Shown: positions 1 through 6,780 of the stretch, one piece after another
How positions within the stretch are numbered: the first letter of the stretch is position 1
Layout: every line of letters starts with the position of its first letter
Origin: an archaeon
GTDB lineage: Archaea; Asgardarchaeota; Hermodarchaeia; Hermodarchaeales; Hermodarchaeaceae
Direction of reading: 5' to 3'
DNA: 14,777 nt
NCBI GenBank assembly: GCA_016550395.1
Contig: JABXGY010000246.1
Span: 1-14,777, forward strand
Position numbers and translations under genes: made by a program
The notes under the pieces: generated by a model
Databases searched by the model: none
The model's input: only the letters and a program-made list of their open reading frames with translations
Told to the model about the DNA's origin: nothing

Positions 1-579
1 CGATTTCGAGGGACAGCACGTGATCTCGTAGCCCTACCTGTGGAAGAGCGGAGTATGCGGGAATCACAATTACTTGGGCGTATTAACCGCTTAGCCCTCA
101 TCGATAAACATTCTCAATTGGATGACATTTTAGATCTTACAATCCGTGACATGCTAGAAAGGCGTCTACAAACCCAAGTGGTACGCCAAGGTTTGGCGAA
201 AACGATGCATCATGCACGTCAATTGATAGTGCATGGTCACATAAGTCTTGACGGACATAGAGTTACTTCTCCCGGAATGTTACTGTATAGAGATCTGGAA
301 AAAAAGCTGGAATATACACCGAATAGTCCTTATCGTACCCCCAATCATCCTGAACTTCCTAAAGGTGAGGTCGTGATGCCGAAACCTAAAGATACAGAAG
401 TGGCTGCAGATAAGCCTGAGCCTATAGAGATCAAGTTACCAGCTGTCCGTGATATTAAAGAGGTCTCCCTTGAGGAAGAAGTTGACGAAGACGAACCAGA
501 ACCCGAAGAAGAGAAGGCTGAGGAAAAACCCCCTACGAAAAAGAAGAAAGCAAGCCAAACGAAAAAGGATACCTCATAA
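1..579 (+). CDS. rps4: 30S ribosomal protein S4 (5'-truncated by window edge)
   Basis: Primary 16S rRNA-binding protein of the small ribosomal subunit. The reading frame is open from base 1, and the residues before the GTG at 40 (RFRGTARDLVAL) already match the archaeal S4 region before the S4 domain. The true start is therefore upstream of the window and the GTG at 40 is not the start. The S4 RNA-binding domain is clear (RRLQTQVVRQGLAK, then HARQLIVHGHISLDGHRVTSPG, with an intervening MHHAR). After the conserved core there is a tail of about 70 residues, first acidic (EEEVDEDEPEPEEE) and then lysine-rich (PPTKKKKASQTKKDTS), longer than the family usually carries. It heads the cluster visible here; rps13 would be expected just upstream. 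Identification is secure from motif and synteny. Confidence 0.95.
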   Translation, partial: RFRGTARDLVALPVEERSMRESQLLGRINRLALIDKHSQLDDILDLTIRDMLERRLQTQVVRQGLAKTMHHARQLIVHGHISLDGHRVTSPGMLLYRDLEKKLEYTPNSPYRTPNHPELPKGEVVMPKPKDTEVAADKPEPIEIKLPAVRDIKEVSLEEEVDEDEPEPEEEKAEEKPPTKKKKASQTKKDTS

Positions 580-584
580 TCGAT

Positions 585-593
585 TATTTAAAT
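585..593 (+). promoter_or_regulatory. Possible TATA box upstream of rps11
   Basis: TATTTAAAT lies in the 51-base gap between rps4 and rps11, about 40 bases before the rps11 ATG, so transcription would begin about 15 bases before the gene. It resembles an archaeal box A. The gap is AT-rich and rps11 is normally cotranscribed with rps4, so it may be fortuitous. Confidence 0.3.
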
Positions 594-630
594 TTGCTAG
601 AAAAAGTTGCTCGTAGATTGGTGGTAATTA

Positions 631-1221
631 ATGGCAAAGAAGGAAAAATCTAAGGCAGAACCTGAGAAGGACCCTACGGAGGCTACGGAGGCAAAAGAAA
701 AACCAAAAGAGAAGCCGTCATCTACGAAGAAAAAACCAGTAAAGAAATCTGAGGAAGATAAGGAAGAAAAACCTCGAAGGCGAAGACGCTCTCCTCGTTC
801 TGGTGGTCGTGCTAGGACACCTACTCCTGTGGACAGTGAAGAAAAGTGGGGTGTCGCCCATATCTACAGCTCGTATAACGACACGATTGTGCATATCACC
901 GATATCACTGGGGCAGAAACGATTGCTCGAGCATCTGGTGGAATGATTGTTCGGGCTGACCGTGATGAAAGTTCTCCTTATGCAGCAATGCAGGCTGCAT
1001 TTCGTGCTGCTCGTGCAGCCATGGACCGCGATATCACTCGCGTGAATATTAAGGTACGAGCTCCTGGTGGGCATGGTCCTAAGACTCCAGGTCCTGGAGC
1101 TCAAGCAGCTATTCGTGCTTTAGCACGAGCTGGTTTACGTATTGGTCGAATAGAAGAGGTAACACCCATGCCTCATGACGGTACTCGCCGACCAGGGGGG
1201 CGTAGGGGTCGCCGAGTATAA
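631..1221 (+). CDS. rps11: 30S ribosomal protein S11 with long basic N-terminal extension
   Basis: Small-subunit platform protein that contacts 16S rRNA near the mRNA exit. The conserved core begins near residue 70 (EEKWGVAHIYSSYNDTIVHITD) and includes GGMIVRADRDESSPYAAMQA, the glycine/proline loop RAPGGHGPKTPGPGAQAAIRAL and the C-terminal TPMPHDGTRRPGGRRGRRV. Residues 1-69 are a low-complexity extension of K, E, P, T and an arginine run (RRRRR), so the 196-residue protein is much longer than a usual archaeal S11 of about 130. The ATG at 631 follows GGTGGT at 620-625 with normal spacing. The extension is in frame and compositionally like the tails of S4, RpoD and L24e in this window, so I read it as real rather than a mis-set start. 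Confidence 0.95.
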   Translation: MAKKEKSKAEPEKDPTEATEAKEKPKEKPSSTKKKPVKKSEEDKEEKPRRRRRSPRSGGRARTPTPVDSEEKWGVAHIYSSYNDTIVHITDITGAETIARASGGMIVRADRDESSPYAAMQAAFRAARAAMDRDITRVNIKVRAPGGHGPKTPGPGAQAAIRALARAGLRIGRIEEVTPMPHDGTRRPGGRRGRRV

Positions 1222-1261
1222 TGTTGTAATTGGTGTGGCTTAGGAAAAAAGGTGAGCTAAT

Positions 1262-2248
1262 TTGAAAGTCACTGTGCTTGAACAAACGGATAATACCCTT
1301 CAAATGCGTGTTGAAGGAGTCCGTCCTGGATTAATGAATGCCATTCGCCGTATTATGCTCGCTGAAACCCCAACTATGGCAATTGAAGAAGTCGTGATCT
1401 TGGAAAATCAGTCGCCTTTATTTGACGAGATAATTGCTCATCGTCTTGGATTAGTTCCTCTGAAAACTAACTACGACCAATATGTTCTATCATCAGATTG
1501 TTCCTGCGAGGGTGTGGGATGTCACTTATGTCAAGCCGGATTCACCATGGAGGTTGAAGCACCTGAGGACGGTTTTATTGCCACAACAGGAGATCTGAAA
1601 CCCCAGGATCCAGAAGTTGTTCCTGTTAGTGATAAAATACCAATAGCAAAATTAGCAAAGGGTCAACGTATCGTTGTGGAAGCCTATGCACGTCTGGGTA
1701 TTGGTCAAGATCATGCAAAGTGGCAACCAGTCTCTACTATGGCCTACAAAATGGTTCCTCATGTCAAAGTGGATAATAACAAGTGTGATGGCTGTAAAGA
1801 GTGTGTAGAGGTCTGTTTCCGCCAGGTCTTTGAAATGCAAAAAGATAAGGCTGTGGTTGTCGATGAGGAAAACTGTACCCTTTGCAATTTATGTGTTGAA
1901 ACCTGTGACGTCCAGGCTATCACAGTATCCCATGATGAAAATAATTTCATTGTAACAATTGAATCAACAGGCGCTCTTCCCCCTATGGTTATATTCGAAA
2001 AAGGGCTTGATGTTTTCCGTAAAAAATACGAAGAACTCATTACTTCACTTCCTGGACGAGTGCCCAAAGCCGCACTGAAAAAACCCCCGGCTAAGAAAAA
2101 AGCGCCTACCAAGAAACCGAAGAAGAAGGCACCAACGAAGAAGAAGGCACCAACGAAGAAGAAGGCACCAACGAAGAAAACAAAAGCAACTGCTTCGAAG
2201 ACAAAGACTAAAACCACGTCTAAGTCAAAGACAAAAAAGAAAAAATGA
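1262..2248 (+). CDS. rpoD: DNA-directed RNA polymerase subunit D (Rpb3/alpha-like) with two [4Fe-4S] motifs and lysine-rich tail
   Basis: Assembly-platform subunit of archaeal RNA polymerase, partner of subunit L and homologue of eukaryotic Rpb3. The start is TTG at 1262, six bases after GGTGA (1251-1255). The alpha-type N-terminus is clear (GVRPGLMNAIRRIMLAETPTMAIE, then HRLGLVPL). A zinc-type loop has C80, C82, C87 and C90. A ferredoxin-like insertion carries two complete CxxCxxCxxxC motifs (C175/178/181/185 and C205/208/211/215), so both [4Fe-4S] clusters should be able to form; many archaeal lineages have lost one or both. The dimerisation domain resumes near residue 225 (FIVTIESTGALPP). 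Residues from about 270 to 328 are a K/P/A/T tail with a sixfold-residue repeat, giving 328 residues against the usual 260 or so. Confidence 0.96.
   Translation: MKVTVLEQTDNTLQMRVEGVRPGLMNAIRRIMLAETPTMAIEEVVILENQSPLFDEIIAHRLGLVPLKTNYDQYVLSSDCSCEGVGCHLCQAGFTMEVEAPEDGFIATTGDLKPQDPEVVPVSDKIPIAKLAKGQRIVVEAYARLGIGQDHAKWQPVSTMAYKMVPHVKVDNNKCDGCKECVEVCFRQVFEMQKDKAVVVDEENCTLCNLCVETCDVQAITVSHDENNFIVTIESTGALPPMVIFEKGLDVFRKKYEELITSLPGRVPKAALKKPPAKKKAPTKKPKKKAPTKKKAPTKKKAPTKKTKATASKTKTKTTSKSKTKKKK
2093..2173 (+). repeat. Tandem 18-bp repeat in the rpoD tail
   Basis: Three exact 18-bp copies (AAGAAGAAGGCACCAACG) occupy 2120-2137, 2138-2155 and 2156-2173. A degenerate copy lies at 2093-2110, separated by a nine-base unit. 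They are codon-aligned and encode KKKAPT repeats (residues 287-304). Identity at the DNA level, including third positions, suggests recent expansion by slippage or unequal crossing-over. Confidence 0.95.
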
Positions 2249-2260
2249 GTGTGAGATTCC

Positions 2261-2620
2261 ATGGTTACCAATTCACCTAATGAAATCCGGCAACAGTTGC
2301 TTATCAAACTGAAACGGCAATCTCGTAATCCGGGAGGTCGGATTTGGCGAACAATATATGAAAAACTTCAATCTTCACGCCAAAATCGGGTTAGCGTAAA
2401 TGTTGGTGACCTACAGCGCCACTTTTCTAAAGGTCGTATTATGGCTGTGCCTGGAAAGGTGCTATCGGATGGCATTATTGAAGACAGGTTAGAAGTTGCT
2501 GCTTTCACGTTTTCTGCTCAGGCTCGTAAAAAAATTGAGGCTCAGGGTGGAAAGTGCCTGACTTTAGAAGAACTCATGGAGAAGAATCCTACCGGAAAGG
2601 AAGTTATGCTTGTAAGTTAA
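2261..2620 (+). CDS. rpl18e: 50S ribosomal protein L18e
   Basis: Archaeal/eukaryotic large-subunit protein of the L15/L18e fold. The 119-residue protein has family-typical segments: IWRTIYEKLQSSRQNRVSVNVGDLQRHF, here quoted only as its ends IWRTIYEKL and VNVGDLQRH, then GRIMAVPGKVLSDG and the late block VAAFTFSAQARKKIEAQGGK. It lies 12 bases after rpoD and just before rpl13, which is the standard order in this archaeal cluster. The ATG at 2261 has only a weak SD-like purine stretch (GTGAG), so translation may be coupled to rpoD. Length is normal and there is no added tail, unlike several neighbours. Confidence 0.95.
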   Translation: MVTNSPNEIRQQLLIKLKRQSRNPGGRIWRTIYEKLQSSRQNRVSVNVGDLQRHFSKGRIMAVPGKVLSDGIIEDRLEVAAFTFSAQARKKIEAQGGKCLTLEELMEKNPTGKEVMLVS

Positions 2621-2632
2621 GGAGGAATCTGA

Positions 2633-3112
2633 ATGTCTAAGCAAAAATCCCAAGCATCAAAGGAAGAGGTTCGAAAACCTGTAGAACCTCTTATAGTAGA
2701 TGCTGAAAATGCTGTTGCTGGACGTCTAGCTACAGTTGTAGCTAAACAGCTCCTCCAAGGTGAACATGTTGCCGTGATAAATGCTGAAAAAGCAGTTTTA
2801 TCCGGAGACCGAGCTAGTCTTATTAGAGCATATAAAGAACGCTTGGGAATCCGAACCCGGACCGCTCCTTGGAAGGGTCCATTACATCCCCGTCAACCTG
2901 ATTTTATGCTGCGTCGTATTATTCGAGGCATGGTTCCTTGGAAGAGGGATCGTGGTCGACAAGCAATGAAGCGCCTTCGTGTTTACACTGGAACACCTGA
3001 AGGGCTCAAAACGAAACGCCAACTTGACATCTCTGAGTTTGAGAGAAAAGGACAACGATCCGTGTATTTAGGTGAAATTGCCCGCGAACTTGGATGGAAG
3101 GGATTAGCATGA
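2633..3112 (+). CDS. rpl13: 50S ribosomal protein L13
   Basis: Early-assembling large-subunit protein that binds 23S rRNA. Family segments visible: VDAENAVAGRLATVVAKQLL, the block GPLHPRQPDFMLRRIIRGMV, then PWKRDRGRQAMKRLRVYTG, and a late ISEFERKGQRSVYLGEIARELGW. The first 16 residues (MSKQKSQASKEEVRKP) are a short charged extension before the conserved start near residue 19. The ATG at 2633 has a strong SD (GGAGG, 2621-2625) with a seven-base gap, so the extended start is well supported. The stop overlaps the rps9 start in an ATGA arrangement, so the two are translationally coupled. Confidence 0.95.
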   Translation: MSKQKSQASKEEVRKPVEPLIVDAENAVAGRLATVVAKQLLQGEHVAVINAEKAVLSGDRASLIRAYKERLGIRTRTAPWKGPLHPRQPDFMLRRIIRGMVPWKRDRGRQAMKRLRVYTGTPEGLKTKRQLDISEFERKGQRSVYLGEIARELGWKGLA

Positions 3113-3510
3113 AAATTGTTGTTAGTTCTGGAAAACGAAAAACCGCCATTGCCCGTGCTACTTTTCGGGAAGGATCCGGACGAGTTTATATCAATAAAAC
3201 TCCTCTGGAGAATTATATGCCCTTAATGGCACGCCAAATCATTGAAGAACCTCTTCTCATTGCAAGTGATGATTTAACCTCCAAAATTGATATTCGAATA
3301 AATGTTCGTGGCGGAGGAACCATGGGTCAAGCCCAAGCCTCTCGTATTGCTGTTGCACGGGGTTTAGTAGATTTTACGAAGAGTGCGGATCTTCGACGAC
3401 AATTTGTCGAATATGATCGTACACTTATGGCAGGAGATTCTCGGCGTAAAGAAAAGAAGAAATTCGGTGGACCTGGCGCTAGGGCACGAAAACAAAAGAG
3501 TTATCGATAG
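3109..3510 (+). CDS. rps9: 30S ribosomal protein S9
   Basis: Small-subunit protein whose C-terminal tail reaches the decoding P site. The 133-residue sequence opens with the archetypal VVSSGKRKTAIARATFREGSGRV, continues through IRVNVRGGG-type sequence (IRINVRGGGTMGQAQASRIA, ARGLVDF) and ends in the expected basic tail KKFGGPGARARKQKSYR, with an arginine as the last residue. I set the start at the ATG at 3109, which overlaps the rpl13 stop by ATGA and gives the family-standard N-terminus. A longer frame from 3094 would add five residues from within rpl13 and is less likely. Confidence 0.95.
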   Translation: MKIVVSSGKRKTAIARATFREGSGRVYINKTPLENYMPLMARQIIEEPLLIASDDLTSKIDIRINVRGGGTMGQAQASRIAVARGLVDFTKSADLRRQFVEYDRTLMAGDSRRKEKKKFGGPGARARKQKSYR

Positions 3511-3526
3511 AGGAGAAGATGAACCG

Positions 3527-3727
3527 ATGATTATTCCAGTTCGATGTTTCACTTGTGGTCGCTTGGTTGCCGATAAGTGGGATGAATTTAACCGCCGCGT
3601 CCGACAGGGCGAAGACCCAGCAACAGTTCTGGATTCGATGGGACTGAAACGATATTGTTGTCGTAGAATGTTACTCAGCCATGTTGACATCATTGATGAC
3701 ATTTTACAATTTGCGGAGCGAACGTAA
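3527..3727 (+). CDS. rpoN: DNA-directed RNA polymerase subunit N (Rpb10-like)
   Basis: Small zinc-binding RNA polymerase subunit that bridges subunits D and L to the core. The 66-residue sequence begins MIIPVRCFTCGRLVADKW and has the atypical zinc motif: C7 and C10 as CxxC, then adjacent C44 and C45 in KRYCCRRMLLSHVD. Length and end are normal for the family. The reading frame is open further upstream to 3383, but that part is a shadow of rps9 in another frame. The ATG at 3527 matches the universal N-terminus and follows AGGAGA (3511-3516). rpoK, which often comes next in archaea, is missing here; rps2 begins two bases after the stop codon. Confidence 0.96.
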   Translation: MIIPVRCFTCGRLVADKWDEFNRRVRQGEDPATVLDSMGLKRYCCRRMLLSHVDIIDDILQFAERT

Positions 3728-3729
3728 CC

Positions 3730-4344
3730 ATGACTGAAGATCTCCTTGTTGCACTGGATCAATATCTTGCTGCTGGAATTCACATTGGCACCCAAGTAAA
3801 AACTGTAACCATGGAACCCTACATTTACCGTGTACGCCAAGATGGTCTTTATGTGTTAGATATTCGAAAATTCGATGAACGTATCCGAGTTGCATCTCGC
3901 ATGCTTGCTCGAGAGGATCCATCTTCTATTGCCGTCGTGGGTGCTCGGCAATATGCACAAAAACCCATCCAAACATTCAGTACAATAATTGGTGCAACTC
4001 CACTTGCAGGTCGATTCATTCCCGGCACATTCACAAATCCAAGTTTACCGCAATATACTGAACCATCAATAGTCTTTATCACTGATCCAAGGGCTGATGC
4101 TCAGGCTGTTAGAGAAGGGGCAAAAATCCGTGTACCAGTTGTTGCCCTTGTAGATACAGATAATTCGCTTCAATACATTGATCTCGCTATTCCCTGTAAT
4201 AACAAAGGTCGCAAATCTCTTTCATTGACTTATTGGCTTCTCGCCCGACAAGTGCTTCGCGAACGAGGTCAATTAACCCCTGACGCAGAATTCCCCTTCA
4301 AAGTTGAAGACTTTGAAGCCACATTGCGTCGTGTTGAAGCCTAA
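3730..4344 (+). CDS. rps2: 30S ribosomal protein S2 (eukaryotic SA/p40 type)
   Basis: Late-assembling small-subunit protein at the junction of head and body. Family signatures visible in the 204 residues: LDQYLAAGIHIGTQVKT, then FIPGTFTNPSLPQYTEP with the characteristic GRFIPGTFTN block, FITDPRADAQAVREG, and VPVVALVDTDNSLQYIDLAI followed by IPCNNKGRKSLSL. The length is near normal for archaea. It starts two bases after rpoN, with a distant GGAG (3715-3718) inside rpoN, so coupled translation is likely. It is the last gene of the left ribosomal/polymerase block, and the following 159-base gap shows termination-like and promoter-like sequence. Confidence 0.96.
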   Translation: MTEDLLVALDQYLAAGIHIGTQVKTVTMEPYIYRVRQDGLYVLDIRKFDERIRVASRMLAREDPSSIAVVGARQYAQKPIQTFSTIIGATPLAGRFIPGTFTNPSLPQYTEPSIVFITDPRADAQAVREGAKIRVPVVALVDTDNSLQYIDLAIPCNNKGRKSLSLTYWLLARQVLRERGQLTPDAEFPFKVEDFEATLRRVEA

Positions 4345-4346
4345 TA

Positions 4347-4390
4347 CCTCTGACAACTGGTTTGTTTTTTCATTGAACATTTCTCAGAGG
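4347..4390 (+). terminator. Possible terminator after rps2: T-run within a 7-bp inverted repeat
   Basis: CCTCTGA (4347-4353) and its exact reverse complement TCAGAGG (4384-4390) flank a T-rich stretch with six consecutive T at 4365-4370. Archaeal termination mainly depends on T-runs, so the run itself is the functional candidate. The flanking repeat has a long 30-base loop and may be chance. Confidence 0.4.
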
Positions 4391-4440
4391 CATGGAAAGG
4401 CTATTAAGCGGTTAGTTACGAGTCGACCCAGAGTTTCCCT

Positions 4441-4458
4441 GAAGAAAAAAGCTTGAAA
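4441..4458 (+). promoter_or_regulatory. BRE/TATA-like promoter for the mevalonate operon
   Basis: GAAGAAAAAAGCTTGAAA is nearly identical to GAAGAAAAAGCTTTAAA at 9595-9611, upstream of rpl7ae. A purine-rich BRE-like part is followed by a box-A-like core. Transcription would start about 25 bases downstream, leaving a leader of roughly 25 bases before the TTG at 4504. The recurrence at two operon heads is the main support. Confidence 0.45.
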
Positions 4459-4489
4459 ACACCTAGTTCCTAACTAATACTATGTTCCT

Positions 4490-4495
4490 GGAGGT
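4490..4495 (+). promoter_or_regulatory. Strong SD deciding the TTG start of mevalonate kinase
   Basis: GGAGGT ends eight bases before TTG 4504. No ATG lies at a comparable position, and the encoded GKGSGFGKVILFGEH follows at once, so the TTG is the best start. Confidence 0.7.
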
Positions 4496-4503
4496 TACCA
4501 ATC

Positions 4504-5442
4504 TTGGGTAAAGGTTCTGGTTTTGGTAAAGTAATCCTGTTTGGCGAACACTTTGTTGTATACGGATTTCCTGCAATTGCTGCAGCGGTTGGAGCAACCA
4601 CCAACGCAACAGTTCGACGAACTTCAGAAGTAGGATGGACCCTGACAGATAATCGCCCGGCGGTGCCTGGATATAAAAAGAAGAAATATGACGAACAAAA
4701 GATCTCAATCGACCATATTCTGCGTTTCGCTGGGATTGATACCAGCGAAGAAGGCATTCATATAACACTCGGTGGCAAGCTGGTCTGTGCAAGTGGAATT
4801 GGAGCGAGTGCTGCTAGTTGTACTGCAATCGCACGAGCATTAAATGATGAATACAAACTTGGTTGGGATGATCACCAAGTAAATGCATGTGCATACGAAG
4901 GCGAAAAGGGCTACCATGGCACGCCAAGCGGAATTGATAATACTGCAGCCACCTTTGGTGGCATTGTCTGGTACAAACGAGATTTATCCGGTGGACCCCC
5001 AACCATTGAAACAATCAAACTAAAACAACCTACGGACATTGTTATCGCCAGCACAGGAATTACTGCTAGTACAAAAGAAGTGGTTGACGACGTAAGACGG
5101 ATGAAGGATGAGAAAACGAAATGGTTTGACCAAATCACTGAAGACTACCTCGAACTTGTGGAAACTGCACGTAGCGGTTTGGATGATATGGATCTCCAAT
5201 TGATTGGGTTATTGATGAACCAAAATCATAATTTACTCATCGAGATTGGTGTTTCTTGTGTGGAATTGGAAGAACTCGTTGGTGTATCCCGACAGATTGG
5301 AGCGTGGGGAGCCAAGCTTACGGGAACTGGGCGAGGTGGTAATATGGTTGCCTTAACGCCAGGGCGAACTCTCCAAAATGAGGTCTTTGGGGCAATCAAA
5401 CAGCGAGGGTTCTCTGCTTGGCGATATCAAATTGGAGTATAG
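4504..5442 (+). CDS. mvk: Mevalonate kinase (GHMP family)
   Basis: Phosphorylates mevalonate to mevalonate 5-phosphate with ATP in the cytoplasm. Three GHMP motifs are present: motif 1 at residues 8-21 (GKVILFGEHFVVYG, with K9), motif 2 at 98-105 (GIGASAAS, ATP phosphate loop) and motif 3 at about 269-280 (GAKLTGTGRGGN). The catalytic aspartate is D145 in GTPSGID (139-145), preceded by EGEKGYHG, the usual mevalonate kinase signature. Motif 3 has R277 and N280 where the common form is GAGGGGC. The 312-residue length is normal. It heads the modified mevalonate operon; the next gene starts 19 bases after its stop. Galactokinase or phosphomevalonate kinase are other GHMP options, but the SGID context and neighbours favour mevalonate kinase. 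Confidence 0.93.
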   Translation: MGKGSGFGKVILFGEHFVVYGFPAIAAAVGATTNATVRRTSEVGWTLTDNRPAVPGYKKKKYDEQKISIDHILRFAGIDTSEEGIHITLGGKLVCASGIGASAASCTAIARALNDEYKLGWDDHQVNACAYEGEKGYHGTPSGIDNTAATFGGIVWYKRDLSGGPPTIETIKLKQPTDIVIASTGITASTKEVVDDVRRMKDEKTKWFDQITEDYLELVETARSGLDDMDLQLIGLLMNQNHNLLIEIGVSCVELEELVGVSRQIGAWGAKLTGTGRGGNMVALTPGRTLQNEVFGAIKQRGFSAWRYQIGV

Positions 5443-5461
5443 TATTGAAGAGGTGAATATG

Positions 5462-6772
5462 ATGGGTTTACGTGAATATCTAAAGCAATTGGAAAAGGAA
5501 GGTTCTCTTCTAAGAATATCTAAACCGGTTTCAAGACGGTTTGAAGCTGCTGGAGTACTCAAAGCTGTTGAACCTAAACCGGTGCTTTTTGAAAACGTTA
5601 AGGATTCTGAGTACCGAATTATGGGCAATCTCTTCTGTAGTAAGGATAGTATTGCTTCTTACTTGAAAATTACGACAAAGGATATCATCCCAACCCTTAG
5701 TAAAGCAATTGAGGATCGGTCGGTTCCTAAGGAAATCAAATCGGCGCCTTGCCAAGAGGTAGTCGAATCAACTGTAGACCTTGATAAGGTCCCCATGCTC
5801 TTGCACAATGAACGTGATGGAGGTCCCTATATCTCTTCAGCGGTCGTTGTTGCTGGGCATCCAAAATATGGCCAAAACTTAGATTTTCATCGTGCAATGC
5901 AACTTGAGAAAAATAAAATGAGTACACGCGTTGTTGCTAAGCGAAACTTCCACACATTCTTGGAAGATATCGGTGAAATCGATGTTGCCTTCTGTATTGG
6001 CAATTCGCCAAATATTCTTGTTGCTGCGGCTACTAGTGTAGAAATCGGCGTTAACGAACTTGAAATTGCTAATGCCCTTGAACCCATTCACGTAGTTAAG
6101 GCGAAAAACTCTGATTTGCTTATTCCTGCAGACTGTGAATGGGTTCTCGAAGGAAAGGTCTACCGCGACAAACGACATGCAGAAGGACCATTCATTGACC
6201 TAACCCAAACCTATGATATTATTAGAAATGAACCGATTTTCGAAGTTACTTGCATTACACATCGCAAAGATGCAATTTGGCAAGCTCTGCTTCCTGGAGC
6301 CTATGAGCACAAGGTCCTCATGGGTATGCCCCGTGAACCCACGATTTTTCGTAAAATCACTGAAAAGGGTGTCCGATGCCTTGATGTGAATATTGATCCG
6401 GGCGGGTGTAGCTGGTTACATGCTGTAGTGCAAATCGACAAACAACGGGAGGAAGATGGGAAATTAGCCATTGAAGGCGCCTTTGAAGGTCACCGAAGCC
6501 TCAAACATGCCTTCATCGTTGACAAAGATATTGACATTTACGATCCTTATGATGTTGAATGGGCTATGGCTACGCGATTTCAAGGAGATACTGATATCGT
6601 CATCAAAGACAAAGAACGTGGAAGCAGTTTAGATCCCAGTTCCGAGCCAGGAACTTACCTAACTACAAAAATCGGCTATGACCTCACTCATCCTTTGAAG
6701 ATTGAAGCAGGTAAAAACTTCGCTAAAGCAAGTTTCCCTGACGTGGATTTGACGAAGTTTCTTGAGGAGTGA
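5462..6772 (+). CDS. UbiD-family decarboxylase, probable anhydromevalonate phosphate decarboxylase
   Basis: Predicted prenylated-FMN-dependent decarboxylase converting trans-anhydromevalonate 5-phosphate to isopentenyl phosphate. In the 436 residues: LREYLKQLEKEG at the N-terminus; the cofactor-binding stretch around 121-161 (GGPYISSAVVVAG, then YGQNLDFHRAMQ and RVVAKR); the acidic active-site region HAEGPFIDLTQTY; and the late block HAFIVDKDIDIYDPYDVEWA followed by MATR, typical of UbiD proteins. Substrate assignment rests on position: directly between mevalonate kinase and both aconitase-X subunits. The start could be ATG 5459 or ATG 5462; GAGGTG at 5450-5455 fits 5462 better. The frame is open upstream to 5378 but overlaps mvk. 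No UbiX-like flavin prenyltransferase is in the window. Confidence 0.88.
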   Translation: MGLREYLKQLEKEGSLLRISKPVSRRFEAAGVLKAVEPKPVLFENVKDSEYRIMGNLFCSKDSIASYLKITTKDIIPTLSKAIEDRSVPKEIKSAPCQEVVESTVDLDKVPMLLHNERDGGPYISSAVVVAGHPKYGQNLDFHRAMQLEKNKMSTRVVAKRNFHTFLEDIGEIDVAFCIGNSPNILVAAATSVEIGVNELEIANALEPIHVVKAKNSDLLIPADCEWVLEGKVYRDKRHAEGPFIDLTQTYDIIRNEPIFEVTCITHRKDAIWQALLPGAYEHKVLMGMPREPTIFRKITEKGVRCLDVNIDPGGCSWLHAVVQIDKQREEDGKLAIEGAFEGHRSLKHAFIVDKDIDIYDPYDVEWAMATRFQGDTDIVIKDKERGSSLDPSSEPGTYLTTKIGYDLTHPLKIEAGKNFAKASFPDVDLTKFLEE

Positions 6773-6780
6773 TAAATGCG

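Noticed and set aside
40..60. S4 starting at the GTG at position 40
   Set aside because: Upstream codons in the same frame already encode conserved S4 residues (RFRGTARDL), so the gene simply begins before the window.
2093..2173. CRISPR-like repeats
   Set aside because: The units are contiguous, 18 bp, codon-aligned and lie in the coding tail of rpoD, with no spacers.
1759..2307. 182-residue minus strand frame opposite rpoD
   Set aside because: Its repetitive F/V/G sequence is the reverse complement of the lysine-rich tail; it has no SD and no domain.
3383..3526. N-terminal extension of RpoN from upstream open frame
   Set aside because: It overlaps rps9 in another frame, has no family similarity, and the ATG at 3527 gives the invariant RpoN start.
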